DNA of 64,000 nucleotides from contig CAJQQE010000002.1 of the NCBI GenBank assembly GCA_905480395.1, forward strand, positions 62,001 to 126,000, in the 5' to 3' direction. The DNA comes from an uncultured Phycisphaerales bacterium. Its GTDB lineage: Bacteria; Planctomycetota; Phycisphaerae; Phycisphaerales; SM1A02. Below the pieces are notes generated by a model, which made no database searches, had not been told where the DNA came from, and saw nothing but the letters and a program-made list of their open reading frames with translations. The position numbers and the translations under genes are program-made. Numbering within the stretch: the first letter of the stretch is position 1; every line of letters begins with the position of its first letter. Shown here piece after piece: positions 46,595-55,673 of this stretch.

Positions 46595-47869
46595 ATGGCA
46601 CTGAAGCCGGCAGGTGAACCAGGGAAGAGCGAGTCCGAGTCTCCCAAGCGGAAGGCTGGCGCCAAGGCTGCCGGGGCCGGCAAGTCGAAGGTGGCCGCTT
46701 CCTCGAAAAAGAAAACGAAGGCGACGGGGTCGGATGTCCGAAGGGGTGGTTCGAAGGCCGATCAGGCCGATCGACTCCGGGTGGATGCGAGGACCGTCGA
46801 ACGGATCGAGGGGCTTGGAGAATCCGTGGTTCGCCAGAGCCTCAAACTCGCCGATCCCTTTGTCGATGTTCCGACGAGGTCCATCTCGAACGTCAATTTC
46901 AACAAATCGAAACGACTGCTCGAGATGGGTGACGCCAAGCAGCGACGTACCCTCTTCAATCTCGGGCAAGCGAAGAAGTTCATGCAGACCTTGCTGGTTG
47001 CGGATGGTTGTCGCGATCTGGTTCGGTCGGGTAAGACGCTCAGTCTTCGAGGCATGTATTACAAGTCATTGCACACGATCGCCGGAACGAAGGAGAAGAC
47101 CTTCGATGGGCAGGACGAGTCAGATGTCGTCCTGGAGGATCTCGAAGTCGCCATCGACTCGCTGCGAGAGAATCTGCACGTCTTCGCGAAGAAGCGTGGG
47201 ACGATGGTCGGCAACATCACGGTCTTCGATAATGGCGACGAGATCAATTGCCGTCGCATGGGGACGGGTGGCTACGCCATTCCATCCATCTGTGAGCCAA
47301 GCGTTTTGAAGTTTGGGAAGTGCGAGGCCGACTTTGTTCTTCACGTCGAGAAGGACACTGTCTGGAGTCGATTCAACGAGGATCGATTCTGGGAGACGCA
47401 CAACTGCATCCTGACCGAGGGATCTGGCCAACCTCCGAGAGGCGTTCGCCGACTCTTGCACCGGCTCAACGCCGAACTGGGGCTGCCAATCTACTGCCTC
47501 CTGGATTGTGATCCTTGGGGCCATTACATCTACAGCGTGATCAAGCAGGGGTCGATCAACCTCGCGTACGAGAGCGGCCGGATGGCGGTGCCGGAAGCGA
47601 AGTACCTCGGCATCCGGTCCGATGACTACCAGCGGTGCGACCTCTCGGATGACGTGAAGATCGAGCTCAATGATCGGGACCGCGATCGGGCGAAGCAGAT
47701 TGCCGCCTATCCATGGTTCGCGGATCGCCGTCACTGGCAGAAGGAGATCAAGAGGATGCTCACCAACGGATTCAAGATGGAAGTCGAGTCTCTGATCACC
47801 AAGGACATCTCCTATGTGACCGAGACGTACGTCCCGGAGCGACTCAAGGCGAAGGACTGGATTGACTGA
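46595..47869 (+). CDS. top6A: DNA topoisomerase VI subunit A (Spo11-like)
   Basis: A 424-residue DNA-cleaving subunit related to Spo11. The winged-helix/CAP domain holds the catalytic tyrosine in LSLRGMYYKSLH (Tyr155 or Tyr156). The Toprim domain has Glu252 in VLHVEKD and the DxD pair Asp304/Asp306 in YCLLDCDPWGHYIYSVI. Residues 1-60 form a Lys/Ala/Ser-rich basic extension not found in typical family members, mirroring the basic tail of subunit B. It forms an A2B2 enzyme with the upstream gene. Its end overlaps the convergent histidine kinase by 26 bases. Confidence 0.92.
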   Translation: MALKPAGEPGKSESESPKRKAGAKAAGAGKSKVAASSKKKTKATGSDVRRGGSKADQADRLRVDARTVERIEGLGESVVRQSLKLADPFVDVPTRSISNVNFNKSKRLLEMGDAKQRRTLFNLGQAKKFMQTLLVADGCRDLVRSGKTLSLRGMYYKSLHTIAGTKEKTFDGQDESDVVLEDLEVAIDSLRENLHVFAKKRGTMVGNITVFDNGDEINCRRMGTGGYAIPSICEPSVLKFGKCEADFVLHVEKDTVWSRFNEDRFWETHNCILTEGSGQPPRGVRRLLHRLNAELGLPIYCLLDCDPWGHYIYSVIKQGSINLAYESGRMAVPEAKYLGIRSDDYQRCDLSDDVKIELNDRDRDRAKQIAAYPWFADRRHWQKEIKRMLTNGFKMEVESLITKDISYVTETYVPERLKAKDWID

Positions 47870-48728
47870 TCCCATCGTCCTTCGCGGTCTCTGTATCGTC
47901 GTTTGCGATCGATCGAGGCAGGACGATCGAAAAGTCGCTTCCGCGGCCAGGAAGCACGTCGAGTCCGATCCGGCCGCCATGCTCCTCGATGATCCGTCTT
48001 GCGGTCGGTAGCCCGAGCCCGGAGCCCCCGGGTGTCCCGCTCACATAGGGGTGGAAGATCCGCTCTCGGATCTCATCTGGCACGCCCGGTCCACTGTCAA
48101 TGACATGGACCGCAGCACCCTCTGAGCCTTCCAACACTCTGACCAAGAGCTCCCGCGGGTGGCCGGGCGGATTCTGTTCCATGGCATGCACGGCATTGAT
48201 CAAGAGGTTTAGCAATGCCTGCTTGAAGAGCCCCGCATCAATCGGGATCATCAGGGGGCCCGTGGGTAGGTCGGGTCTCAAGACGACTTCGGCGGCATTC
48301 ACTTGAGGGTGGAAGAAATCCAAGACATCCTCGACTTCGCGAATCAAGTCCGTCGGTTGGAGATCAAGCTGAAATCTCCCGGCGAATCGTAGAAAGTCGG
48401 TGAGGATCGTCCGAAGCCGGTCGGCTTCTCGAACCAGGGCGTCAACTCTGCGGAGAATCGGCGCCGTCTGATCTTCGGCTGCTTCCAGGTCTCGGATCGC
48501 CTCGTCCACCAGCTGTGCATTCAAGATGACCGTGGACAGTGGGTTCTTGATCTCGTGTGCGAGGCCGCTGGTCAGGGAACCAAGTTCCGCCAACCGCTCT
48601 GCGTCCGCTGCTCGGCGTTCGGCAATGCGAGCTCGAGCCTCACGAGTTCGATTCGCCTGTCGGTTTGAAACCAGGGTGATCGTCACTCCGACCGTCACCC
48701 CGATGATCAGTCCGAGGAAGAGGGTCAT
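47844..48728 (-). CDS. Orphan sensor histidine kinase
   Basis: A 294-residue membrane-anchored kinase. One N-terminal helix (MTLFLGLIIGVTVGVTITLVS) is followed by a short coiled coil. The HisKA dimerisation helix has the phosphorylated His in LTSGLAHEIKNPLSTVI. The HATPase domain has N box NLLINAVHAM, G1 VIDSGPGVP and G2 GGSGLGLPTARRI. It resembles NtrB-type kinases. No sensory domain and no adjacent response regulator are seen, so its signal and partner are unknown. It overlaps the convergent topoisomerase VI A gene by 26 bases. Confidence 0.88.
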   Translation of the reverse strand: MTLFLGLIIGVTVGVTITLVSNRQANRTREARARIAERRAADAERLAELGSLTSGLAHEIKNPLSTVILNAQLVDEAIRDLEAAEDQTAPILRRVDALVREADRLRTILTDFLRFAGRFQLDLQPTDLIREVEDVLDFFHPQVNAAEVVLRPDLPTGPLMIPIDAGLFKQALLNLLINAVHAMEQNPPGHPRELLVRVLEGSEGAAVHVIDSGPGVPDEIRERIFHPYVSGTPGGSGLGLPTARRIIEEHGGRIGLDVLPGRGSDFSIVLPRSIANDDTETAKDDGISQSSPSP

Positions 48729-48852
48729 CGTGGCGGCTCACTGTTTCCGGGGGTAGAGAGGGTCGACATCCGAAGCGTCTGTGGGAAGGTCGGCGCGAAA
48801 ACCCACCGATCGTGATCTCAGTGTTCGAGGCCGCACAGGTTCTTTCAGTCGA

Positions 48853-49152
48853 TCAATCGACGCTTGGTTCGGTGACCGGTGCAGAGTCCGGCTTTGCTTC
48901 GGTGACCGAAGACTCGATCGCTCTTGGCGAAACCGCTCGAGCTTTGGTGGCCGACCATCCCTTGGATCCGTTGTTCGCGTCGTAGATCACGCGTTCGCCA
49001 TCCCGAAACGTCCGAAATCCTTCTTCTTGCTCGATCACCGTGAAGTGAACAAAGATGTCCTGATCCGCCGGGCCGATGATGAAGCCGAAGCCCTTTCGGG
49101 GATCGAACCACTTGATTTCACCTTCGATTTCAATCAGGCTCGAGTCGGACAT
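48853..49152 (-). CDS. Cold-shock domain protein with extended tail
   Basis: A 99-residue nucleic-acid-binding protein. Residues 9-75 form the cold-shock domain with RNP1 KGFGFI at 20-25 and RNP2 DIFVHF at 32-37. GEIKWFDPRKGFGFI matches the family closely. The last 25 residues are a disordered acid- and Ser-rich tail. These proteins bind single-stranded RNA or DNA and often act as RNA chaperones. The ATG at 49152 is preceded by a long untranslated leader containing paired elements. The open frame continues upstream without family similarity. Confidence 0.88.
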   Translation of the reverse strand: MSDSSLIEIEGEIKWFDPRKGFGFIIGPADQDIFVHFTVIEQEEGFRTFRDGERVIYDANNGSKGWSATKARAVSPRAIESSVTEAKPDSAPVTEPSVD

Positions 49153-49201
49153 ATCTTTGGTTCTCTCAGTCAGAGGTTGAAGGGGTCGGGATGTTGGGTT
49201 T

Positions 49202-49364
49202 GAACTGATGAAAAAACCAGTTCGCACGAGCGCGGGCCCTTGATGATCGTGAAAGCTAGAGCGGCTCTTTCGACGATTCAGGCTGAACACCAACGGGCAT
49301 CATGCGAACGACAGTTTCATGAGCCCCGACTGGTTCCTAGATTCTCAGAAGAAAACTGGTTTTT
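49202..49364 (-). promoter_or_regulatory. Leader with alternative pairings upstream of the csp gene
   Basis: In the leader of the cold-shock gene, 49202-49207 and 49218-49223 (gaactg with cagttc) form a local hairpin. An overlapping element at 49212-49222 (aaaaaccagtt) is exactly complementary to 49354-49364. Both pairings use the ccagtt segment, so they exclude each other. This suggests a folding switch, as reported for other cold-shock mRNA leaders. Inferred, not shown. Confidence 0.4.
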
Positions 49365-49477
49365 CGCAACCCTTTGTCCGCGAGATTCTTGGAACTCTCC
49401 CCGTCGATGATCACAAGGCCCGCTCAGTACTAGGTTTGCGTTCGATGAGGATTTAAGGCCTGATTTTCATCCGAGAT

Positions 49478-49515
49478 CGAAAAAGCCCCGGGCCTCTTGA
49501 GCAGGCCCGGGGCTT
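49478..49515 (-). terminator. Rho-independent terminator of pnp
   Basis: A 13-base GC-rich stem (49483-49495 with 49503-49515) with a 7-base loop follows the pnp stop on the minus strand, ending in TTTTT. It is 41 bases past the pnp stop. Confidence 0.8.
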
Positions 49516-49556
49516 CTCGCGTTGTCTGACGTCAATGCGTCTTCGATCAGATCAGA

Positions 49557-51731
49557 TCAGGCGGGCGCCCCGGAGCGATCGTTGCCTTCACCCTCGGCCG
49601 CCGGCTCGAGGAGTGCTCGCCGGGAGAGTTTGATCCGGCCAGTGTCGTCGACGTTGATCACCTTCACCTTGACTGAATCACCGATGGAGACGATGTCGCT
49701 GACCGACTTCACGAATCCATGGGCGAGTTCGGAGATGTGGCACATACCGTCAGTGCCCGGTGCGAGTTCGATGAAGGCACCGAAGTCCTTGACCGAGACG
49801 ACCTTGCCGTCGTAAACGGTTCCGACTCGGATCTCGGCACCAAGCGCCTCGACCTCTGCCTTGCACTGCAGTCCCATCTCGGCATCGGTCGAGCCGATGA
49901 GGACGGTTCCGTCCTCTTCAACGTCAATCGAGCAACCGGTCCGTTCCTGAATGCCGCGAATGGTCTTGCCACCGGGGCCGATGAGCTTGCCGATCTTGTC
50001 GGGGTCAATCTTGACCGTAATGATCCGCGGGGCGTACATCGAGATGTCCTCGCGGGGAGCTGCGAGGACTGATTCCATCTGTTCGATGATCTGGAATCGA
50101 CCTTCCTTCGCCTGGACCAAGATGGTTCCGATTTCCTCGACCGACAGGCCAAGTGCCTTCAGGTCGAGCTGGATACCGGTGATTCCCTCGCGGGTGCCGG
50201 ACACCTTGAAGTCCATCTCGCCGAAGAAGTCCTCTTCGCCGAGAATGTCCGTGACATGCGAAACCTTGCCCTCGGTCGAGGTGAATCGGCCGACGGAGAT
50301 ACCGGCACAGGTGTTCCGGATTGGAACGCCGGCGTCCATCAACGCGAGGCAGCCGCCGCAGACCGACGCCATGCTTGACGATCCATTGGACTCGGTGATG
50401 TCGCTGACCAGGCGGATGGTGTAGGGGAAGTCTTCGGTGCTCGGAATGATTCCGAGAAGCGATCGCTCCGCCAGGGCGCCGTGACCGACTTCGCGTCGAC
50501 CGGGGCCCATGATTCGACCGGCTTCGCCGACGCAGAAGGGCGGGAAGTTGTAATGGAGATAAAACTTCTTCGCGTACTCGGGGAGCAGGCCGTCAACGAT
50601 CTGCTCCGCCTTGTTGGTGCCGAGGGCACAGGTCACGAGTGACTGGGTCTCGCCACGCTGGAAGAACGCCGACCCGTGGGTTCGGCTGAAGATTCCCGGC
50701 TCCATCTCGATCGCCCGGATCTCCTTGAGACCTCGGCCATCGGCTCGAATGCCGTGTTCGGCGACGAGCATGTGGGTGATCTTCTTCTCAAGGTTCCGAA
50801 ACGCGTCCTTCGCCTGTGAGCGGTTGTTTTCAGCCGTCTTGTACTCGGCGTAGGGGGCGTCCTGCGGCAGTGGGAAGCACTCGTGGATCGCTTCTTCGCG
50901 AAGTTCGCCGACCGCGGCGCTTCGTTCCTTCTTGCTCGAGATCTTCCGAGCTTCGACCAGTCGGTCGTAGACCTGATCCTTCACGGCCTTGATCACTTCC
51001 TCGGAGGGAAGATGCAGCTTGCCGGGATTGGCTTCGGGGGCGCCGCACTTTTCGCGGAGTTCGAGCACGAGTTCAACGATGGGCTTGACGCCTTCTTCGT
51101 ATCCGAAGCGGATCGCCTCGAGAATCACGTCATCTTCGACTTCGGCGGCGCCGACTTCGATCATGTTGATGCCGTTGGGATGGCCGGAGAGGACGAGGTC
51201 CAGATCCGAGTATTCCATCTGTGCGACCGTGGGGTTGAGGACGAAGGTTTCGCCACTCTCGGTCGTGATTCGACCGATGCGGACGGTAGCGACCGGGCCC
51301 ATGAAAGGTGCATCCGTGAGGCAGACCGCGGCGGAACCGGCGGTGCAGGCGAGCACGTCGGTGTCGTTCTGACCGTCATGGCTCATGACCCACGCCTGGA
51401 TCTGGATCTCGTCGATGAAGCCGTCCGGGAAGAGGGGGCGGATGGGGCGGTCCATCATCCGCATGGTGAGGACTTCCTTCTCGTTCGGGGCGCCTTCACG
51501 CTTGCGGAATCCGCCGGGGAACTTGCCCGCAGCAGTCAACTTCTCGCGGTAATCGCACTGGAGTGGGAAGAAATCGATTCCCGGTCGGGGGTTGGCTCGG
51601 ACGCAGGTGGCCATGACGGTGGAATCGGCGTAACTCGCCATGACGGCGCCTGACGCGAGCCTGGCGACACGACCGGTTTCGAGCCGCATGATGCGGCCGC
51701 CGATCTCTCGTTCAACGAAGGTGACTGGCAT
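49557..51731 (-). CDS. pnp: Polyribonucleotide nucleotidyltransferase (PNPase)
   Basis: A 724-residue 3'-5' phosphorolytic RNA exonuclease and degradosome component. It has two RNase PH domains separated by an all-alpha linker, and the second holds the active site (EEDFFGEMDFKVSGTREGIT region). A KH domain (IDPDKIGKLIGPGGKTIRGI) and an S1 domain (VGTVYDGKVVSVKDFGAFIE) follow. The length is normal. GAGAGG five bases upstream fixes the start at 51731; an open frame before it is not coding. It follows rpsO, as in many bacteria, across a 201-base leader with hairpins. Confidence 0.97.
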   Translation of the reverse strand: MPVTFVEREIGGRIMRLETGRVARLASGAVMASYADSTVMATCVRANPRPGIDFFPLQCDYREKLTAAGKFPGGFRKREGAPNEKEVLTMRMMDRPIRPLFPDGFIDEIQIQAWVMSHDGQNDTDVLACTAGSAAVCLTDAPFMGPVATVRIGRITTESGETFVLNPTVAQMEYSDLDLVLSGHPNGINMIEVGAAEVEDDVILEAIRFGYEEGVKPIVELVLELREKCGAPEANPGKLHLPSEEVIKAVKDQVYDRLVEARKISSKKERSAAVGELREEAIHECFPLPQDAPYAEYKTAENNRSQAKDAFRNLEKKITHMLVAEHGIRADGRGLKEIRAIEMEPGIFSRTHGSAFFQRGETQSLVTCALGTNKAEQIVDGLLPEYAKKFYLHYNFPPFCVGEAGRIMGPGRREVGHGALAERSLLGIIPSTEDFPYTIRLVSDITESNGSSSMASVCGGCLALMDAGVPIRNTCAGISVGRFTSTEGKVSHVTDILGEEDFFGEMDFKVSGTREGITGIQLDLKALGLSVEEIGTILVQAKEGRFQIIEQMESVLAAPREDISMYAPRIITVKIDPDKIGKLIGPGGKTIRGIQERTGCSIDVEEDGTVLIGSTDAEMGLQCKAEVEALGAEIRVGTVYDGKVVSVKDFGAFIELAPGTDGMCHISELAHGFVKSVSDIVSIGDSVKVKVINVDDTGRIKLSRRALLEPAAEGEGNDRSGAPA

Positions 51732-51758
51732 AATTGCCTCTCTGTGATGGGTGCAACT

Positions 51759-51893
51759 CCGGACCGTGAAATGGTCCGGCGAGTCGCGGGTTGTGCGTCG
51801 GTTCCGGCCTATCCGGATCCGAGCGCGGGATCGCAGCACCGCAACTGGGAGGCAGAGGGCGGAGCGCAGTTCGTGCTTTCAGACTGCACTCCG
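51759..51893 (-). promoter_or_regulatory. Two hairpins in the pnp leader
   Basis: Between rpsO and pnp, 51860-51870 pairs with 51883-51893 to give 11 pairs with one wobble. Nearer the pnp start, 51759-51765 pairs with 51773-51779 (ccggacc with ggtccgg). In E. coli the pnp leader has an RNase III-cleaved hairpin used for self-regulation. These could serve the same purpose. Confidence 0.45.
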
Positions 51894-51932
51894 TCGACTG
51901 CCGCCGGAGGCGGTTGCCACGGCAAATCGGCC

Positions 51933-52202
51933 CTACTTGCGGAGGCCGAGCTTCTTGATGGTTTCAAGGTAGTTGTCGCGGTTGGTCCGCTTCAGGTATC
52001 GCAGCAGGCTGTTGCGACGACTCACCATCGCCAAAAGTCCGCGACGCGAATGATGGTCGTGCTTGTGCCCAGCGAAGTGCTCCTGAAGGCTCTTGATCCG
52101 ATCCGTCAGGATGGCGATCTGGACTTCCGGCGATCCGGTGTCCGAGTCGTGTCGTCTATGGTCTTCTCGAACTTCGGCCTTGCGAGCGATGGAAATACTC
52201 AT
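51933..52202 (-). CDS. rpsO: 30S ribosomal protein S15
   Basis: An 89-residue ribosomal protein that binds 16S rRNA in the central domain of the small subunit. The full family pattern is present, including [32 protein letters not shown] and [11 protein letters not shown]. The length is standard. It precedes pnp on the same strand, a conserved arrangement. Confidence 0.97.
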   Translation of the reverse strand: MSISIARKAEVREDHRRHDSDTGSPEVQIAILTDRIKSLQEHFAGHKHDHHSRRGLLAMVSRRNSLLRYLKRTNRDNYLETIKKLGLRK

Positions 52203-52459
52203 GTGATTCTTCGATCCCGTCGGTTGGGCGGCCGTCTCGACCGCCGACTGATGTGGTGCGATTCATTTCTCGAATCGGAGATTGTAACGTTCCCCCGGGA
52301 GTCATCAACCCCGCGGCCGGAATTTGATCCCGTCTGCCTCGCCTTGGAGGCGGTATCCTGAGCACCGGCCCCTTTAGAAAAGCCGATATTCACCCCTAGA
52401 ACACAGATTTTCCGCTCTCAAGATCCAATGAGTGCGTCCAGGAAGGTACCGAAAGCACC

Positions 52460-54091
52460 ATGGCGGCTGATTCTGTCCAGACAGCAATTGACTCAATGTT
52501 GGCTCAAGCGGAGCAGATTCGCCTCGGTGGGGGTTCCAAGGGGATCGAACGCCAGCATCGCCATGGCCGCCTCACGGCACGCGAGCGAATCGACCGACTG
52601 GTCGACCCAAAGGCACCGCGGTTCGAATGTGGCCTCTTTGCCGCCCATGGGATGTACTCCGAATATGGCGGCGCGGCCTCTGCTGGCGTGGTGACCGAGA
52701 TCGGTCAGATCGGTGGGCGACCCACGATGATCGTGGCGAATGACGCCACCGTGAAAGCCGGCGCCTTCTTCCCGATGACCTGCAAGAAGATCATCCGCGC
52801 TCAGACCATCGCAGAGACCGCGGGTCTGCCATTGGTTTACCTCGTCGACAGTGCCGGTGTCTTTCTTCCGTTGCAGGAGGATGTTTTTCCGGACACCGAC
52901 GACTTCGGGCGCATCTTCCGAAACAACGCCGTGATCAGTGCGAAAGGAATTCCGCAGATCGCGGCCATCATGGGAAATTGCGTCGCTGGTGGCGGGTACT
53001 TGCCGGTGCTCTGCGACACGCTCCTGATGACCGAAGGAAGCGGTCTCTATCTCGCTGGTCCAGCGTTGGTGAAAGCGGCGATCGGGCAAGAGGTCGAAAG
53101 CGAGGATCTCGGTGGGGCATCGATGCACGCGGAGGTCTCCGGCACGATCGACTTTCACGAGAAAGATGATGATGCCTGCATCGCCAGATTGCAGCGCATC
53201 ATGTTGGCGTGCATGTCCGCGAGAACTCGACCGGAGCCACCGTTCTCCGCGTCACCGCCGTCGCGATCCGCCTCGGAGATTCTGGAGGTCTTCCGACCAG
53301 AGCCCGGGCAGCAATACGACATGAGAGATCTGCTTTCTTGCGTTGTTGATGGTAATTCCCTCGACGAGTATCGCGCGGACTTTGGCCGGTCATTGGTTTG
53401 TGGTTACTCGCGGATCGAGGGTTGGCCATGCGGGATCGTTGCGAACCAGCGAATGATGACCAAGCGGCGGATGCCCGGAGGCAAGTCGGGGCCGACCGAC
53501 GCCGTGAACATGCCCGCGGTCATCTATGACGATGCTGCGGACAAGGCGGCTCGGTTCATCATGGACTGCAACCAGAAGCGAATTCCCCTCGTCTTCGTTC
53601 ATGACACGACCGGTTTCATGGTCGGTCGAGACAGTGAGCAGGGGGGGATCATCCGAGCCGGGGCCAAGATGGTGAATGCCATGAGCAATTGCGTGGTACC
53701 CAAGATCTCGTTACTCGCGAATGCAAGCTACGGCGCGGGCAATTACGCGATGTGCGGTCGAGCGTTCGATCCCTTCCTGACGCTGGCATGGCCGGGTTCA
53801 CGTTGTGCGGTGATGGGGGCGGCGCAGGCCGCGAACGTCCTACTCCAGATCGATCTTGCGGCGAGAACACGACGGGGCGAAGAAATCGATGAAGCAACTC
53901 GGGATGAAATGCTCTCGGCCATCTCCGCGAGTTATTCCGAGCAACAGGATGTTCTCTACGGTGCTGCTCGAGGTTGGGTCGATCGGATGATTGAGCCGAA
54001 CCAGACCCGCCGAGAACTCGGCGAAGCGCTCATGCTCGCCAGCGGGGTTGATACCTCGCGTCCGTTCGCGACCGGCGTTCTTCAGACCTGA
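52460..54091 (+). CDS. Acyl-CoA carboxylase carboxyltransferase (beta) subunit
   Basis: A 543-residue biotin-dependent carboxyltransferase subunit that moves the carboxyl group from biotin to an acyl-CoA. It has two crotonase-like domains. HGRLTARERIDRLVD at the N-terminus, YLVDSAGVFLPLQEDVFPD and FGRIFRNNAVIS are closest to methylcrotonoyl-CoA carboxylase beta, but propionyl-CoA or another acyl-CoA is possible. The C-terminal domain has FVHDTTGFMVGRDSEQGGI and the second oxyanion-type region ASYGAGNYAMCGRAF. No biotin carboxylase/BCCP alpha subunit or leucine-degradation gene is next to it; the partner must lie elsewhere. Confidence 0.87.
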   Translation: MAADSVQTAIDSMLAQAEQIRLGGGSKGIERQHRHGRLTARERIDRLVDPKAPRFECGLFAAHGMYSEYGGAASAGVVTEIGQIGGRPTMIVANDATVKAGAFFPMTCKKIIRAQTIAETAGLPLVYLVDSAGVFLPLQEDVFPDTDDFGRIFRNNAVISAKGIPQIAAIMGNCVAGGGYLPVLCDTLLMTEGSGLYLAGPALVKAAIGQEVESEDLGGASMHAEVSGTIDFHEKDDDACIARLQRIMLACMSARTRPEPPFSASPPSRSASEILEVFRPEPGQQYDMRDLLSCVVDGNSLDEYRADFGRSLVCGYSRIEGWPCGIVANQRMMTKRRMPGGKSGPTDAVNMPAVIYDDAADKAARFIMDCNQKRIPLVFVHDTTGFMVGRDSEQGGIIRAGAKMVNAMSNCVVPKISLLANASYGAGNYAMCGRAFDPFLTLAWPGSRCAVMGAAQAANVLLQIDLAARTRRGEEIDEATRDEMLSAISASYSEQQDVLYGAARGWVDRMIEPNQTRRELGEALMLASGVDTSRPFATGVLQT

Positions 54092-54147
54092 GCAGGCGAT
54101 CGCCCTCAGGAATTGATCGTCTGGAGATCGGGCGATGCCCGAAGCGA

Positions 54148-54894
54148 TCACCCGCGTCTTGCTCGACGCCGGATTCCGGCAAGGCCAAAGAGAGCGAGAA
54201 CGCCCGGCGCCGGGACCGCCGCGTACTCGACGAGCAATTCCGGTCGGAATTCTGCGGTACTGATGTTCATGGAATCGAATCGCTTCGTGGTACCGGAGGC
54301 CGTCTCATTCCCGAGCAGGATCCAACCGAAATCCTGGGTTTCTCCAGCGAGCATCCCCTCAAGGTCGCTGATCAGGCCACTGCTGGTCCAATCGTAGAAG
54401 CCGACCCCATTGACCAAGCTTGAGGCAGATGCCAGCGCGTCGAAGTCGCCGCCGGCGGTCTGCCACGGGGTGACATCCCAGAACGCATGCGTCCAGGTCG
54501 CGGAGCCAGGGGTCGCGGGACCGCCGCCGCCCTCGCCGCCGCCCGCGTCGGTCGTACCGACGCCCCAGTCGCTCAGCACTCGATGAAGACCGATGCTCTC
54601 GGGACCGGCGCCAGTCTGCGACATGTGGAGTCGGAGGGTGACCGAGAGGATGTCAATGGACTGGCCGGCCAGCGGCGAGAGATCGAAGTCAAGAAGGCCG
54701 CGTCGGCGGAAATTCTGATTGGTCACGCCAGCGAAGAGATGCTGGCCGAGTCCGTTGGCGACTGCCGATCCGTCGGTCTCGTACAGGGTGCCATGGCGAT
54801 TGGATTCCAAAGAAATCAGATCCCCGGTCGCGGGTACGGTGAGAATCGCGGCGACAAGGCAAAGTATTGGGGTCTGGTTCTTCAATGGATTCAC
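54148..54894 (-). CDS. DNRLRE-type exported protein with PEP-CTERM-like anchor
   Basis: A 248-residue exported protein. The signal peptide is about MNPLKNQTPILCLVAAILTVPATG. A beta-rich domain (about 55-210) has DFDLSPLAGQSIDILSVTL and WDVTPWQTAGGDFD, matching DNRLRE-like carbohydrate/surface domains. The C-terminus is a sorting signal: VPAPG, a hydrophobic helix (VLALFGLAGI) and a basic end (RRRARRG), with PAP where PEP is canonical. It should be processed by an exosortase, which is not in the window. The GTG at 54894 gives a clean signal peptide; an open frame to 54996 precedes it. Confidence 0.72.
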   Translation of the reverse strand: MNPLKNQTPILCLVAAILTVPATGDLISLESNRHGTLYETDGSAVANGLGQHLFAGVTNQNFRRRGLLDFDLSPLAGQSIDILSVTLRLHMSQTGAGPESIGLHRVLSDWGVGTTDAGGGEGGGGPATPGSATWTHAFWDVTPWQTAGGDFDALASASSLVNGVGFYDWTSSGLISDLEGMLAGETQDFGWILLGNETASGTTKRFDSMNISTAEFRPELLVEYAAVPAPGVLALFGLAGIRRRARRG

Positions 54895-55054
54895 TCTCGA
54901 AAGGTTCGTGGGAGATGAGGAAGATGGTGGCAATTTTCGGAAGCACAAGAACGAGTCGCCATTTTTTGATGCAATTACTCGGAATTCGAACCGCATGATT
55001 CATACGATGCGATCGCTCCGATTCCCGCCTCCCCTCTTTTTCTGGAAGTAACCT

Positions 55055-55672
55055 GTGGAAGAAGTCCTTTTGGCCAGTGGCAATCCTCACAAATTGGATG
55101 AGGTCCGCGCAGTTCTCGGGCCGCTGGGAATCAAGGTCCTCGGACTTGGGGATCTTCCCGCCATCCCTGAGGAGCCCGTCGAGGATGCCGCGACATTCGA
55201 AGCCAACGCTCGAATCAAAGCAATCGCCTACGCCCGGGACACTGGCCGGAACGCCCTCGCCGATGACTCTGGTCTTGAGGTCGATGCGCTTGACGGTCAG
55301 CCTGGAGTTCGAAGCGCTCGTTGGTCTGGGGTCGATGGATCACGTCAAGAGCGAGATGCGGCGAACAATCGAAAACTCGTCGAGTCGTTACGTGCGGTCC
55401 CGGAGTCCGAGCGGACAGCTCGGTTTGTCTGCGCGATGTGTCTTGCCGCTCCGGACGGCCGGGTGCTCGCAGAGACACGAGGAACCTTCGAAGGCGTCAT
55501 CACGCTTGAACCGCGTGGCGAGAATGGATTTGGCTACGACCCGTATCTGCATCTCCCGGAAGACGGGCGGACCAGTGCCGAACTCTCTCCGGCGGAAAAG
55601 AACGCTCGAAGTCATCGCGGCGCCGCAACGCGGGCGATGGTTCCTCTGTTGGAGGCGATGAGCAGAGACTGA
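55055..55672 (+). CDS. rdgB: XTP/dITP diphosphatase (RdgB/HAM1)
   Basis: A 205-residue enzyme that hydrolyses non-canonical purine nucleoside triphosphates such as dITP and XTP, preventing their incorporation into DNA. ASGNPHKLDEVRAVL, ALADDSGLEVDAL with the catalytic acids, ENGFGYDPYL and SHRGAATRAM are all in place. The GTG start has GGAAG six bases upstream. The next gene starts two bases after the stop, so the pair is probably one transcript. Confidence 0.94.
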   Translation: MEEVLLASGNPHKLDEVRAVLGPLGIKVLGLGDLPAIPEEPVEDAATFEANARIKAIAYARDTGRNALADDSGLEVDALDGQPGVRSARWSGVDGSRQERDAANNRKLVESLRAVPESERTARFVCAMCLAAPDGRVLAETRGTFEGVITLEPRGENGFGYDPYLHLPEDGRTSAELSPAEKNARSHRGAATRAMVPLLEAMSRD

Positions 55673-55673
55673 C

